NCBI GenBank assembly: GCA_047967505.1
Contig: CM106541.1
Reading direction: 5' to 3' (one strand)
DNA length: 64,000 bases
From: Dipteris shenzhenensis
Taxonomy: Eukaryota > Polypodiophyta > Polypodiopsida > Gleicheniales
The translations under genes were made by a program, and so were the position numbers. This document shows positions 1 through 11,194 of the stretch, in pieces. Under the pieces are notes generated by a model, which had not been told where the DNA came from, ran no database searches, and saw only the letters and a list, made by a program, of their open reading frames with translations. Within the stretch, counting starts at the first letter, position 1. Every line of letters begins with the position of its first letter.

Positions 1-1529
1 CATACCTTATGCATTTCTGCAACCTTGAACTTAGGCAATCCTGCAACAATATTTTGGGCCTGCATTAATTTTAGTCACTGTACATTAACATGACCAATGC
101 GTTTATGCTAGATATCAATATCTGCAACTACGGTCCCGTGTGCAAACATTGCTGCACTCAATTCAAGCATGTCCGCATCCAACATAAACATCCTACCCTT
201 CTTCCCTTTTGCTATCAAGTGACCTTTATTTTTCATATCCTCAACAAAGCATCCATGAGGATTAAATCTGACCTGCTCAACCATTTGACAAAAAAAAACT
301 AGGTTCTTGGTGATATTCGGGACATGAAATACATCAGACAGGTATTTCTTTTTTCCATCATGCATATACAAAGGAATTTTAACAATCTGCACAATAGGAT
401 GTGCAGTATCATCACCAGTCTCCACAAATCTTGGTCTTTCCATTTTCCTTGCATCCTGCATCCATTCTACATGACCTGTCATTGGGTTTGATGCACCTGA
501 GTCAACATACCACACATCATTGCTTTCTTTTGCACTTGTCACAGAATTGGTCATGTGCTCCACAATAAACAGATGCTCATTTCTGTCATCACCCTGTCGA
601 CTAGAGGATGCATAATTGCCTTGCTACAATTTTCCAGTCATGATGTCATTCTGCTTTTTATAGCAGTCCTTAACCATATGACCCATTTTACCACAGTAGT
701 AGCATTCAACATTGCTGTTTGCATTTTGGCCTCTCTGCCATCCACCACGACCTCTTTGGCTCCCCCTGTCTCTAAAGTTACCACGTCCTACTCGATAGGA
801 CTGGTTTTCTTGAATTTGCTGCATATTCTGATTTCTACCACGGCCTCCAGATCGGCCTCCTCTACCTCTGCCTCTACCTCTTCCAGCATTTGAGTAGAAA
901 ACAGTTTCTTTTGAAGTTCCTCCTGAAGAAGATGCACCACCATTTCTCTGCTCTTCAAAAATTAGAAGAGCAATCAACTCCTCAAAATCAGGAAAATTCT
1001 CACGAATGGCAATGGATGTTTGGAACTGTGCATAATCCTTCCCTAGACCATTCAAGGTAATAGAAACTAAATCATCATCTTCCACTAGCGACCCAATGGA
1101 AGCAAGTGCATCTACAATCTTCTTCATCTTCATGTGGTAGTCATTGATGCTCATATATTCTCTCTACACATTATGCAACTCCTACTTGAGCTGCATTTTC
1201 TTGGCTTGCATATTTGTGCTATACATTTTTGCCAAAGTATCCCATGCCTCCTTCGACATGCTTGCATCCTGAATATGCACAACCATAGAATCTGAAATAC
1301 TGATAGACAGCTAGTACATAACTTTTTTGGCTCTCTCATGCCACCCTTTAAATGCCTGCATTTCCTGTTGGTTGGGAACATTAGGAAGAATAGGTTCTTC
1401 TTCAGCTCCCGTAATGAACTCCCAATAGCCTTTTCCCATAAGCAAATTCGTCATTCTAAACTTCCATGCTTGGAAGTTGTTCTTGTCAAGTTTTTCAGTG
1501 ACAATCTGTGAAAGAGAATCAGACGCCAT
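1..1529 (-). pseudogene. Ty1/copia gag-pol, 3' part cut by window edge
   Basis: Minus-strand copia polyprotein beginning at the ATG at 1529-1527 (protein start MASDSL). In order it shows a UBN2-type gag (WKFRMTNLLMGKGYW), an Arg/Gly-rich stretch, a CCHC zinc knuckle (CYYCGKMGHMVKDC) near 660-705, an aspartic protease motif (YVDSGAS) near 480-510, and the start of the GAG-pre-integrase domain (RIGHVN, then GLPKF) at the window edge. Integrase core, RT and RNase H must lie outside. The whole 1.5 kb is in one frame with no indel, but has five TAG stops (complement at 108-110, 624-626, 1164-1166, 1182-1184, 1311-1313) and one TGA (75-77). Gag packages element RNA; protease matures the polyprotein. 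No LTR or primer site is visible upstream (1530-1935), so the 5' end is truncated or diverged. Family call is firm; inactivity follows from the stops. Confidence 0.9.
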
Positions 1530-1935
1530 TACAGAACACTGCAAAATATTCTGTCACTATAAAAAACACAGCTTTTGCCTTACAAGGGAAAATTTGCAAA
1601 ACTGACGAAAGTGGTATTTGACCACACAGTCACTTCCTAGTGACGATTATGCATCAATAGGCAATACGAATGATTCTGTCACCCCCAATATCTCTGTGCA
1701 TAGGCATTCTACGGAAACTTTTCACGGACCTGCAAAACAGTGGTCGCATAGCAAAAACAGGGTGCTTTTTTGAGTGCTTGTGGAAAACTTCTGCCACCAA
1801 ACGGGCCCCGAAATGGCCTCGAATCAAAAAAATAATGTAACACTGTGAAGGGCGTCCCAATGTGAGACAGTGCAATCTTGCACTTTTTGGCTGTGCTACC
1901 TATAGAGATTTGCTCCCAAACACGAAAAATCAATG
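1530..1935. other. Non-coding junction between copia and the Ulp1-like gene
   Basis: Between the copia start codon and the point where the Ulp1-like reading frame ends. It should hold copia leader and LTR sequence, but no TGGTATCAGAGC-type primer site or recognisable LTR end is visible. Small ORFs here have no family resemblance. Confidence 0.4.
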
Positions 1936-3907
1936 GTAGCAGTTAGGTAGTGAACAATCTTAGCCATAAAATCTTGTAGCTCGAGCTTTGTATATGCTTC
2001 TATTGAGACATGTTCAAAATTTTCATTGAGGAACAACATGAAGTTGTAGGCAATTCTCCACCCACTACTAAACTTGTCTTTTAGCTCCACTACGAGGTGT
2101 GTCTGGAAATTTGGTTGGGCTTGATGCTCCCTGATTTTCATAATCGCAGATACTAACTTGTTTGCAGACCTGTCCATCATGACATATGACAAAGTGAATT
2201 TGTGTAGTAAATAGTCAGATGCATGTTCATAATGATATGATAAAAGAACACTTACTTGAACACCCCGTGAAAGCCTGTAAATGAATTGACAAACCAATAA
2301 TGGTTGTCATCAAGATCCCATACTATCAGGCTCCAATGTGAGCTACATCACCAATAAAGAGTGATAAGATTTATCACAATATTAAGTATTAATTGACACA
2401 ATATTACAAATAAAAGAGTAAAAGAAAGATTGAGACGATACTTACTTCTCATAATATGGCATAAAGACAACTAGCATGCCATCCAAGTCTAAAGGTTGTA
2501 GCATTGAACAAACATCATCTACTGTCTTCTTGGTATCACTAAGTACAACTGAAAGGAGAGAATCGAGCATACACATGCGATTCTATACTAATCTAGGAAA
2601 GTGAGATATAACCGTACTGCAGCAATAAATAAACAAATGTTAGAAGCAGATTGAATCAAATGATTGAAGTATCAAGCCAAGAGATGTTCATATCAAACTT
2701 GAGGTTGGCTATCATGACTTTGTCATTAGCCTCTTTCAAAGGGTCGGACAGGATTGTAACTTCCTCGCTACCAAATGTCAAAACACGAGGTCACTTGCTA
2801 ATGATAACCCTAACCTCAAAAGAGCTCCCCATTTCGTCCAATACAACGGTTACATTAGGACAACTTATGGGCGTAGCAACCAATGTTTCCTCTGGATGCT
2901 CCACCATGTTATCAATAAATGCCTTAATGATAGATGACATAAATGCATATAGATGCAAGTCTATATATGTCAACAATGAGGATTCACCGTCGCTCAAATT
3001 AAAAATTTGAGCAAGGAGCAAAAAGCAGTTATATCTGACTCTCCACCCACAACTCTGGTCATCATTCTGCTTTGCTACGGGGCATGTTACATACTCTATT
3101 TGATCTTCTAAGTCACCTTCCATTTGCATAAGTGCATCTATAGCACCTACCAACTTTCGAGCTGATCTACACATCAAAATAGATAACATAAATGAATGTG
3201 TGCATTGCATAGGATGCATCTCATTGACATAATTATGACACAAGTAGGTTATACTTACTCTGACACACTGCCATGGATAGATGCTATTGAATTGACAAAG
3301 AAACATTGCATGGCTAAGATGTCGACAATCACCAAGCTCCAATGTGAGCTGCATTATCAATTAAGAATAATTATTATTTGATATAATCCTCCACAATGTA
3401 AGAGATAAGCTAAGAAGGGATTGATATTCACTCCTCGTGATATGCAGTAAAGATAACTCACGCCGCAGTCAAATCAACAGGTTGCAACCACTTAAAAACA
3501 TCATCTATGGTCTTCTGCTTATTGCTAAGTACACTAGAAATAAGAGGATCGACCATATATGCACATCTCTGTATATATAGGGGAAGCTGTTCTAAAACCA
3601 TATTGCAATAAAAAGAAAAGAATATTAGTTCATTTGATCCAATGGAAATGCAAAAGCATAAAGTCAAGAAAAAGTTTGTGTCAAACCTGAGGATGGCTAT
3701 TATGACCTTGTCATTAACCTCTTTCTTGAAATGTCCTCTTCATCGAATAGAAAAGTAAGAGGTTGTTCTCGAATCCATTTGCTGCAAGGTATGATTATTT
3801 TCTAGAGTGATCCGATGGATAGCCAGAGCAGCTTTGCTTTCTTGAGATGAGCTTTCTATATTCTCTACTCCAGCTATGTCCTCCTCATCCTCCTCCTTTC
3901 CATTCTC
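1936..3907 (-). pseudogene. Two tandem Ulp1/C48 peptidase-like domains (3' part of multi-exon gene)
   Basis: Minus strand. Two similar units follow each other: upstream unit about 3800-2790, downstream unit about 2790-1936. Each carries, in order, a segment NDKVxIAxL, a segment with K(K/Q)KT(V/I)DDV..LQP(V/L)DL, an exon ending ..FVNS.... before GTAAGT, and a segment S(A)xKLV.AI......(C/S)GWR(V/I).YN.(F)L. The order resembles Ulp1 cysteine proteases (His motif, then Gln..Cys-Gly). The upstream unit keeps the Cys (codon 3049-3051, SCGWRV) but has Gln where the other unit has His. The downstream unit keeps His (codon 2300-2302, NHYW) but has Ser for Cys (2064-2066). GT donors follow several exons. 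Ulp1 proteases cleave SUMO-like conjugates; here activity is doubtful. The protease assignment is inference from motif order, with no search. Confidence 0.45.
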
Positions 3908-4010
3908 CTATAAAAGGATCAAATAATTATGAGATTCAAAATTTTAAATTAATTATAAATTTAAAAAGGCCTTTAAATTAATAAAGAAAATTAAAGATAA
4001 GTTTTCATAC
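3908..4010 (-). other. Intron between methyltransferase-like and Ulp1-like parts
   Basis: A 103-bp AT-rich interval on the minus strand starting GTATG at 4010 and ending TTTTATAG at 3908, joining an acidic exon ending in RRYLE to an exon starting ENGKEEDEED. It looks like a normal short plant intron and is the main evidence that the two halves are one gene. Confidence 0.6.
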
Positions 4011-6420
4011 CTCTAGATATCTCCGTGGTCTTTTTATGTAACCTTCTGAGGCAAGGTCAGTGTCATATCCATCTTTTTCAGCTTCCTTACTATCGTTAGT
4101 GTCCTCACTATCATATCTAGAGCTTTTAGCATTTTCATCATCTTTCTTGCTCTTGTCATACATGGCCATCTCTATGTCAGCATCCTCTTCATGTCAAATT
4201 GGACCTTTCTTATCATACTTTATTGTGAGAGAAGCCACGGTATCAAGGTATTCCAAGCAAGCAGGGCTCTCAATAATATTTACATGGTGTCCTTTTCTGA
4301 TAAGAGCTTCGAACAAATGTCCCATTTGACACAATGTGACTTCCCATCTGGATGGCAGCAAAAATTCCATCATACTAATTAAAAGATCAGCACTTTTTGC
4401 TGGCCTTTCATAGTGATTTGCGTTGCGATGCAGGGGACTTGGAGCTTCATGCTCTTCCAGCAGTAGTTGCAATCTCTTTGCATTCCCCTCGGGGGGGTCA
4501 CACATCATATGTAACCCTATCACGTGAGTTCAAAAGAAGGATATTTTTTATTCCTAAAATTTACAGAAATAAATATACATAAGGGACTATTTAAAATAGT
4601 TTTGGAAAAAATTTACAGATTTGTATAGAAAAGGGGTACATTTTATTAATGAAAAAATTTACAGATAAGAGATTTTAAAAATAGGCCTTGAACGCACGTG
4701 ATATAGAGGGTTTATACATAGTGACCCCCCTGAGGCATTCCCTCTTATGTTGTTCTATAAGGAGTGATCATTGTAAGGGCTCTTCATGCACAAGAAAAAG
4801 GTTTCAAGACTCTGTATCTTGAGACCACATTCTCTCTTGTCCCTTTTTCTTGAGTATATACCATTGTAAATCTTAAGCTCATTGCCATATTGTTTTTCTA
4901 CGGTAGCAGACATTTTTTCCTTGTCATCTTTATCAGCAAATATGACTATGTTACATAGTCCCACTCTACCAATGGTGGTATGTAATATTCTATCAAGGAG
5001 TTGACGAATGTCATCCGGTGATATTTCATAGACAAAGAAAAGGTGAGGCCTCTCCCAAGCAGCGTCGTCAGACAAAAAATCATTCAATGAAACTCCCTTG
5101 CACTCAACACTCTTTCTAGACTCTAAAATGATTTCATGTATGAAAAAAAAGCCCTTGTTCAAAGTTTTTTCTTTTCTAAGAGTGTGCTTATTGATGACTT
5201 TTTGTGCATATGCATACACATTTTCTGGAATGTCACTTGTCATAGAAGAAGTAATTTCAAATCCATCATCTTCTACCTTCACCCATTTATGCACCCAAGC
5301 CTTCTGTTTAGCCGACGGTAAAGCTGATGCCATCTGCCTCACAATGCTATGATCAATTTTACATTGGCTAATTGGAATATTTTTTTCTACCAACAAATAT
5401 TCAATTGGACTCTTTACTGCATCACGCTTGACCTGTTGGATGATGCAATCTTCCATGCAATGATCTTTATCCTTTTTGCCAAAAAACCATTCTTTGGACA
5501 TTAATTTCTCTGCAGCAAGACTTGCGTATTTGTCTGGTAAGTTTCTTAGAGGCCTCCACATTCGAGTTGTCATCTCTTTTTTCTCAATCTACTTTGCCTT
5601 GTCTTTAATCAATGATGGAGCCTCATATGTGACATCTCCCTTCTCACATGCAAGACACACGTCTTTAATCTGATGAAAAACTTCATCACTATGGAAAAGT
5701 ATGCTTGTGTAGTCTTGATACCTATCCCTTACTGTCTTAAAGCTTGTAATCACCTCTGTTCTTTCCTACTTTCCCCTTGGCACAATGGCACTCAAGCATG
5801 TGTAGAAGTCAACAAGATTATCCGCTTCCACTTTAGTTGCAGTTCTTTTGAGAGTGGTCACAGAAGAATGAAAAGTTCTCCATATGGTCCTAGCTTTGAG
5901 CAACATCTCTGAAGTGGAGGTGATCTTTCGTAGTGCATGAAATTTTGACTTAATCAAATATTTTTTCTCGTTCTTGAAGATACAAATGCATGCAGAATAG
6001 TAGTGAAATTGAGGCACACTCGCGAAGGTTTGAGAAGTAATTTCTCCTTTGTTGTATGCCTCTCTAGAGCACTTATTACAAGCATAGGCATAGTGCTGAC
6101 CATCTATTGCCTCAAATGTGCAATGAGCTAAGAAATTTCTCTTGGCATCCTTTATATGTCGTTCTGGATCATTCACTGAACTCTGTCCTTCTTGAAGTGA
6201 GGGAACTTGTTTTCTGAGGAACTTAGTGAATTGCATCTCAAAATCTATAGGCTGAGAGAAATTGATGGATTGACTATAATCTCCTCTGACTGGCCAAAAT
6301 GCCCTTGGACGGAGTACCAAATTAGAAACAACTGGTTTTTTTCCATCAATCAAAGCCTAAAAAATCTTTTCAGCATAGACAATATCTAAGGTCCTGCTAT
6401 TGGTGAAGACACTTGCTTTG
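4011..6420 (-). pseudogene. Degenerate DNA methyltransferase-like protein region, split by a MITE
   Basis: Minus strand. From about 6420 to 4735 the frame is continuous except for four TAG stops (complement at 4755-4757, 5589-5591, 5766-5768, 6357-6359). A MITE (4488-4734) then interrupts it, and the same frame resumes at 4487 if the MITE and one copy of its target duplication are ignored, running to 4011 with one TGA (4194-4196). The last part resembles the beta-type N6/N4 methyltransferase order: a strand ending ETFFLCMKSP, then ERPAKSADLLISMMEFL, then WEVTLCQMGHLFEAL and GHHVNIIE, matching the KP..L..li / VLDpF.GsG / G....GiE pattern. The catalytic DPPY motif is not visible; the expected place reads HLFFVYEISPDD. 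A Cys-containing stretch (YAYACNKC) lies upstream, near 6070-6095. Function is inferred; the gene is dead. The family could also be an unrelated transposon protein. Confidence 0.4.
4480..4742. mobile_element. MITE 1, G-rich inverted ends with 8-bp target duplication
   Basis: Element body 4488-4734 (247 bp). Left end CTCGGGGGGGTCAC and right end GTGACCCCCCTGAG are inverted copies, and the similarity continues inward for about 48 bp (CACGTGAGTTCAA opposite TTGAACGCACGTG). It is flanked by a perfect 8-bp direct repeat GCATTCCC at 4480-4487 and 4735-4742. The interior is AT-rich and non-coding. An 8-bp duplication fits hAT- or P-like transposases. It sits in the minus-strand methyltransferase-like frame. 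Confidence 0.85.
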
Positions 6421-7350
6421 ACCACCGTTGAAGCATGTATAACTTGAGTCTTCTGGCGCATATATATCTTGGATCCTCATCTGTCACAGCCTCATTCAAG
6501 CGAAGATTTAGGTTCTTCATTGATAACATTTCTGCTTCTAAATCTGACTCCATTTCAAGACCCTCCGCATCCTCTTCATGTTCTTCCTCTTCTCTTCTTT
6601 GCCCTTTCTTTGTATATGAATGACCTCTTTTTCGAGTTATAGGACTTGGAACTATAGCTCATGAAGTACTTGCCTTTTGCATTTGACATCGGGGTTTATT
6701 TTTTAGGGGCTCTATGTGAACCGCTTTAGATCGCCCTACTTCTTCTTCTATTGCCTCAACTTTAGATATACTTAAGGGCTTCACTTGTTCAGTTATTCCA
6801 TCAACTTCATGAGTTCCACCATCTAAGTGAGTAATACCATGAACAAGAGATGTGTGTGCATGTCATGTCTTATCTGATGCATGTCATGTCTCACTCAATT
6901 CAATTTCTATCTGAGATGCATATGCATGTCCTGTATCATCTGATGCATGTCTTGTCTCCACCAATTCAGTTCCTGTCTCAGATGTAGATCCCTTGTAAGC
7001 ATCCACGTGCACAAGACCCTCATCCAATGCTACAATGTGTTCTGTCTCATCCACTCCAGTTCCTCTCTCATTTGTATTACCATGAACCAGGTCTACATGG
7101 CGTGTCTCATCACTTCCTTTCTCATGTGTGGATTCTTGCACCTTAGGTCCCTCTAATGAGTTTGAACCTTGTTCAATGACACCCTGAAAGTATTCAAGGA
7201 TAATCTTTGACTGCATTTTTCTTGCTTCCTCAATGGGAAATTCCTCCCACACATGTTGGAGGATCTCCAATAGGAACCAATTCAGAAAATCTAGGTGCTT
7301 TTGGTGGCGGCATCACAAAGTGCATTGCATCTTTCTTAGAAAGAAGAAAC
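6421..7350 (-). pseudogene. N-terminal low-complexity part of the methyltransferase/Ulp1-like gene
   Basis: Minus strand, upstream of the methyltransferase-like frame. One open stretch (7270-6884 and rightwards to about 7330) encodes LQHVWEEFPIEEARKM followed by a Glu/Thr/His-rich tail in which (V/E)(E/D)ETRH-like and H(V)DxxxGxT motifs recur about six times. A second stretch (about 6660-6470) encodes a charged segment REEEEHEEDAEGLEMESD and needs a one-base shift near 6470 to join the frame below. No domain is recognised. It probably belongs to the same gene because strand and frame order match, but exon limits are not certain. Confidence 0.35.
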
Positions 7351-7483
7351 AATCTATTGATCATTATGACTTTGTGTAAATCATCATTGTACTGCTATCT
7401 TTTTCAATTTTCATTCCTAGTAAGGTGCCCCCTTTTGGCGGCGGCATCACAAAGTGCATTGCATCTTTCTTAGAAAGAAGAAA
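7299..7483. repeat. 51-bp direct repeat pair
   Basis: Two nearly identical 51-bp copies (7299-7349 and 7433-7483, core CATCACAAAGTGCATTGCAT) separated by 83 bp. On the minus strand the copies can be read as KKDAMHFVMPPPK, so this may be a duplicated exon edge of the adjacent gene. Confidence 0.85.
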
Positions 7484-7521
7484 TAAAGTACAATCGAATA
7501 CAAATTTGAAGTCTGTCAAAT

Positions 7522-7662
7522 ATAAGTGCAAAATGCTCTGTCAACTCCCGCAACTGATATAAGTGTAAAATGCTCTGTCACTCCCACAACTGGTACAAAT
7601 ATAATCTGCTCTATCTAGTCCCTTAACTGATTCAACTGTAATCTGTCCTATCCACTGATACA
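7522..7662. repeat. About four degenerate 37-bp tandem units
   Basis: Successive units share ATAAGTGxAAAATGCTCTGTC and CTCCC(G/A)CAACTG-type cores with growing divergence to the right. Non-coding. Confidence 0.6.
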
Positions 7663-7879
7663 ACTTTCAATCATCTTGAAAGTTTAAAAACCTTGATCGT
7701 TGCTTAAATGGTAGGGTTGTTGTGAGTGTGAAACCGAATGTGAATGAATGGAGTGACTCCGATTAGGAACTAGTTGGGAAATTTTGAGCATGGCTTTGAT
7801 TGGTTTTTTTGGAGTTCTCTCCTCTAAGGACAAACTAATCTATGCTAATCTAGACTACACCAACCGTTGAAGCGAAGAA

Positions 7880-7995
7880 AAGCAAGAAATAATTTATTTT
7901 CCATTGTTCTTTTTAATATGCTTAGGTTGCGAATTAAAAGCAAGAAATAATCTATCTTCCATTGTTCTTTTTAATATACTCTGGTTGCGAGTTTA
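7880..7995. repeat. 58-bp tandem duplication
   Basis: Two adjacent 58-bp copies (7880-7937, 7938-7995) sharing AAGCAAGAAATAAT and CCATTGTTCTTTTTAATAT, with a few substitutions. Confidence 0.8.
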
Positions 7996-8112
7996 AAAAA
8001 GATAAAATTTTTATTTACAAAAACTAATTTACTTACAACTCATAAGAATTGAACATTCACATTAATAAGAAGTTAAAATCTTAATAAATAAACTATAAAT
8101 TTAATTTGACTC

Positions 8113-8642
8113 CAAACCCTAAACCCTAAACGCCAAACCCAAAACCCAAACCCTCAAATCTTAAAACCTAACCCCAAATCCTGAACCCTAAACCCAAACC
8201 CCGAGACCCTGAACCCTAAACCCAAATCCCCAAACCCTAAACCCTAAACCCTAAACTCCTAAACCCTAAACCCTAACCCCCAAACCTTAAAACCCTAAAA
8301 CCTAACCCCCAAATCCTAAACCCTAAACCCAAACCTCAAAACCCTAAACCCTAAACCCAAACCTCAAAACCCTAAACCCTAAACCCAAACCCCCAAACCC
8401 TAAACCCAAACCCCCAAACCCTAAACCCAAACCCCCAAACCCTAAACCTTGACCCCCAAATCCTAAACCCTAAATCCCAAAACCTAAACCCTAAACCCTA
8501 AAACCTAACCCCCAAATACTAACGCCCTAACACTAACCCCAAACCCAAACCCTAAATCGTAAACCCCTAACCCCAAACCCTAAGCCCTAACTCCGAAACC
8601 CTAAACCCCCATCCCCAAACCTTAAACCCAAACCCCCAAACT
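8113..8642 (-). repeat. Interstitial telomere-like array, CCCTAAA orientation
   Basis: About 530 bp of degenerate plant telomere repeat written as AAACCCTAAACCCTAAA on the plus strand, with many CCCAAAC and CCCCAAAT variants. C-rich orientation is what the left end of a chromosome would show on this strand. Confidence 0.95.
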
Positions 8643-9097
8643 CTTTTTTAATTCGAATTAATTTAACTTAAAACTAATAAGAATTTAAAATTCACAATCA
8701 TAAGAAGTTTAAATTTTGACAAAGTAAATTCTTATTAGTTTGAAATCACAAAATTTGAAATATAAATAAATTCAATTTAACTTAAAGTTTATAAAAAATA
8801 ACGTAAAATTAAGAAAATAAGACTTAAAATAAAAAATTTAATATTTACCTAGAAGAATATATTAATTCTCCCTAAAAAGAAATAAATTAAAGTAATAATA
8901 ATGAATGTAAGTTAAACTACTTTTAAAATTTTAAAAAATGTAATAAAATTAAAATTATACTTTCTATATTCCAACACAAAATGCAAATTTTTAAACTATA
9001 TTTCAAAAAATTTAATTGAGAAATTAAACTAGTAAATTGAAAATGGAAGTGAAACTCATTTTAGATTTTAAAAAAAAGAAAATTTTAAAATTCAAGT
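8643..9097. other. AT-rich DNA, no gene seen
   Basis: Very A/T-rich sequence (AATTTAACTTAAA-type words on both strands). No ORF with recognisable content, no terminal repeats. Confidence 0.6.
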
Positions 9098-9388
9098 TTC
9101 CACAAGTTTTCCTTTTCACACACGTTTGTCTTTTCACACTTTTCAAGTTTCCACACGTTTGTCTTTTCAAACACAAGGTTGTCTTTTATCACAATTTTCA
9201 AGTTTCCACACGTTTTTCTTTTCAAACACAAGGATTCATAGTTTAAAAAAAGGTGGGAAATTTGAAATTCAAGTTTCCACACGTTTCTCTTTTCAAACAC
9301 CAGGGTTTATAGTTTTGTTTGTTTAAGTTTCGACTAAATCACACACCAAGATAGATAGTTTTGTTTGCAAGTTTCCACACGTTTACAT
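9098..9388. repeat. About five degenerate copies of a 35-60-bp repeat
   Basis: The phrase CAAGTTTCCACACGTTT, usually followed by TCTTTTCAAACACA(A)GG, recurs at irregular spacing. Short ORFs on both strands here are repeat translations. Confidence 0.75.
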
Positions 9389-9539
9389 TCTCCTTCACTA
9401 TCTCTCCTCTAATATCCCTCATTGATCGTAGCTCCCAAATTCTTCCATCAAAACATCTCTCCTTTATCCCTCCTTGATCGTTGCCCACTCATTTCTCCTC
9501 CTCATTGGTAAGATTTTTTATCTCTGATCGTACTTTCTC

Positions 9540-9722
9540 TTGCGCCCTCCCTCTCTAAATTTTCATCTCTCGTCCATCTCTCGTCAATCTCTCTCATCTC
9601 CCCTCTTCTTCTTCTCTCTCTCTCTCATGCTAGTATGCTTCTCTCTTCTTCTTGTCTCTCTCTCTCTCTCTCACTCTAGTACGCTTCTCTCTCTCTCATC
9701 TCTCCTCTCCCTCTCTTTTTCT

Positions 9723-9762
<40 letters not shown>

Positions 9763-9835
9763 CCGCGACAGTGCGCCCCTCTCTCTCCCTCCCACTCTCT
9801 CTCGCTCTCCTACTCTTTCTCTCCTCTCTCTCCCA

Positions 9836-9880
<45 letters not shown>

Positions 9881-9888
9881 GCTGCCCA

Positions 9889-9929
<41 letters not shown>

Positions 9930-10059
9930 CATTGCCACAACAGCGTGCCCCTCTTTCTCCCTCCCACTCTCTCCTCTCTCCCTCCCACTCTCTCTCTCTC
10001 TCTCTCGCTCTCCTACTCTATCTTCTCTCCTCTCTCTCTCTCTCTCGCCCTCTCTCCCT

Positions 10060-10109
<50 letters not shown>

Positions 10110-10271
10110 CTCCTACTCTCTCTCTCTCTCGCCCCTCCATCTTTCTCTCTCTCCTTTCTCTCCTCTATCTCCCACTCTCCTCTCTCTCTCTCTCTCTCTC
10201 TCGCGTTGCCGCAGCAGCCCGCCCCTCTCTCCCTCCCACTCTGTCTCTCTCACTCTCCTATAACTCTCTCT

Positions 10272-10328
<57 letters not shown>

Positions 10329-10374
10329 CTCTCTCCCTCTCTCTCTCCTACTCTCTCTCTCTCTCTCTCCTACT

Positions 10375-10405
<31 letters not shown>

Positions 10406-10960
10406 ACCCCTCTTATCTTTCTCTCTCTCTCTCTCTCGCGATAGCACGCCCCTCTCTCTCGCGCTCCCTCCCAGTCTCTCCTCTCTCCCTCCCCCTCTCT
10501 CTCCCACTCTATCCCACTCCTCTCTCTCTCTATCTCTCTCTCGTGTGCGTGCACTGTCGCTCCCATTCTCTCTCTCCCCTCTATCTTTCTCTCACCTCTC
10601 TCTCCTCTCGTGTAGTCTCTCTCTCCCCTCTCTCTCCCTCTCGTCGCTCTCTCTCATGGCTCTCTCCCTCCCTCTCTCTCTCTCTCCTCTCGCGGCCCCC
10701 CTCTCTCTCTTTCTCTCCTCTCGCGTGGCCCTCCCCTCTCTCTCTCTCTTTTACCTCTCACCCTCTCTCTCTCTAAACGTCTCTCCTCTCTCTTTCTCTC
10801 TCTCTAAAAGTCTCTCCTCTCTCTCCCTCTCTCTTTCTCCCTTTCTCTCTCTTTTGCTGTTGAGGCAGCAAGACTCTCTCTCTTATAATCTCTCTCTAAA
10901 AGTCTCTCCTTCACTTTTCTCTCTCTCTAAGTTCTCTCTCTATAATAAAATTTCAAATAA
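9540..10960. repeat. (CT)n polypyrimidine tract
   Basis: About 1.4 kb of CT dinucleotide repeat interrupted by short GC-rich words (CGCTGCCGC, GCGCCCCTC, CCCTCCCACT). All long ORFs over it are Ser/Leu or Arg/Glu microsatellite translations on the two strands. Confidence 0.95.
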
Positions 10961-11194
10961 TACAAATTTAAAAAAAAGTACCTGGAAAAAAGTTGAGATC
11001 TATGCTTGTGCTTGCTTTTGCTCTTCCTCCTCTTTTTGCTTCTCCTCTTGCTCTTCCTTGTTGAAATGAGAGAAACAATGAGAGGAGGAGAGTATATATA
11101 CGAAAAACTAGGGTTTTAAGTGCTTCTCTCTCATTGGTCCTTCTATCTCATTATCTCCTCTCCCATTGGCCTCTCCATTAGATTATCTTCTCTC

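Noticed and set aside
4191-4582. Plus-strand ORFs around MITE 1
   Set aside because: They read through the antisense of the methyltransferase-like frame and the MITE, with no coding features of their own.
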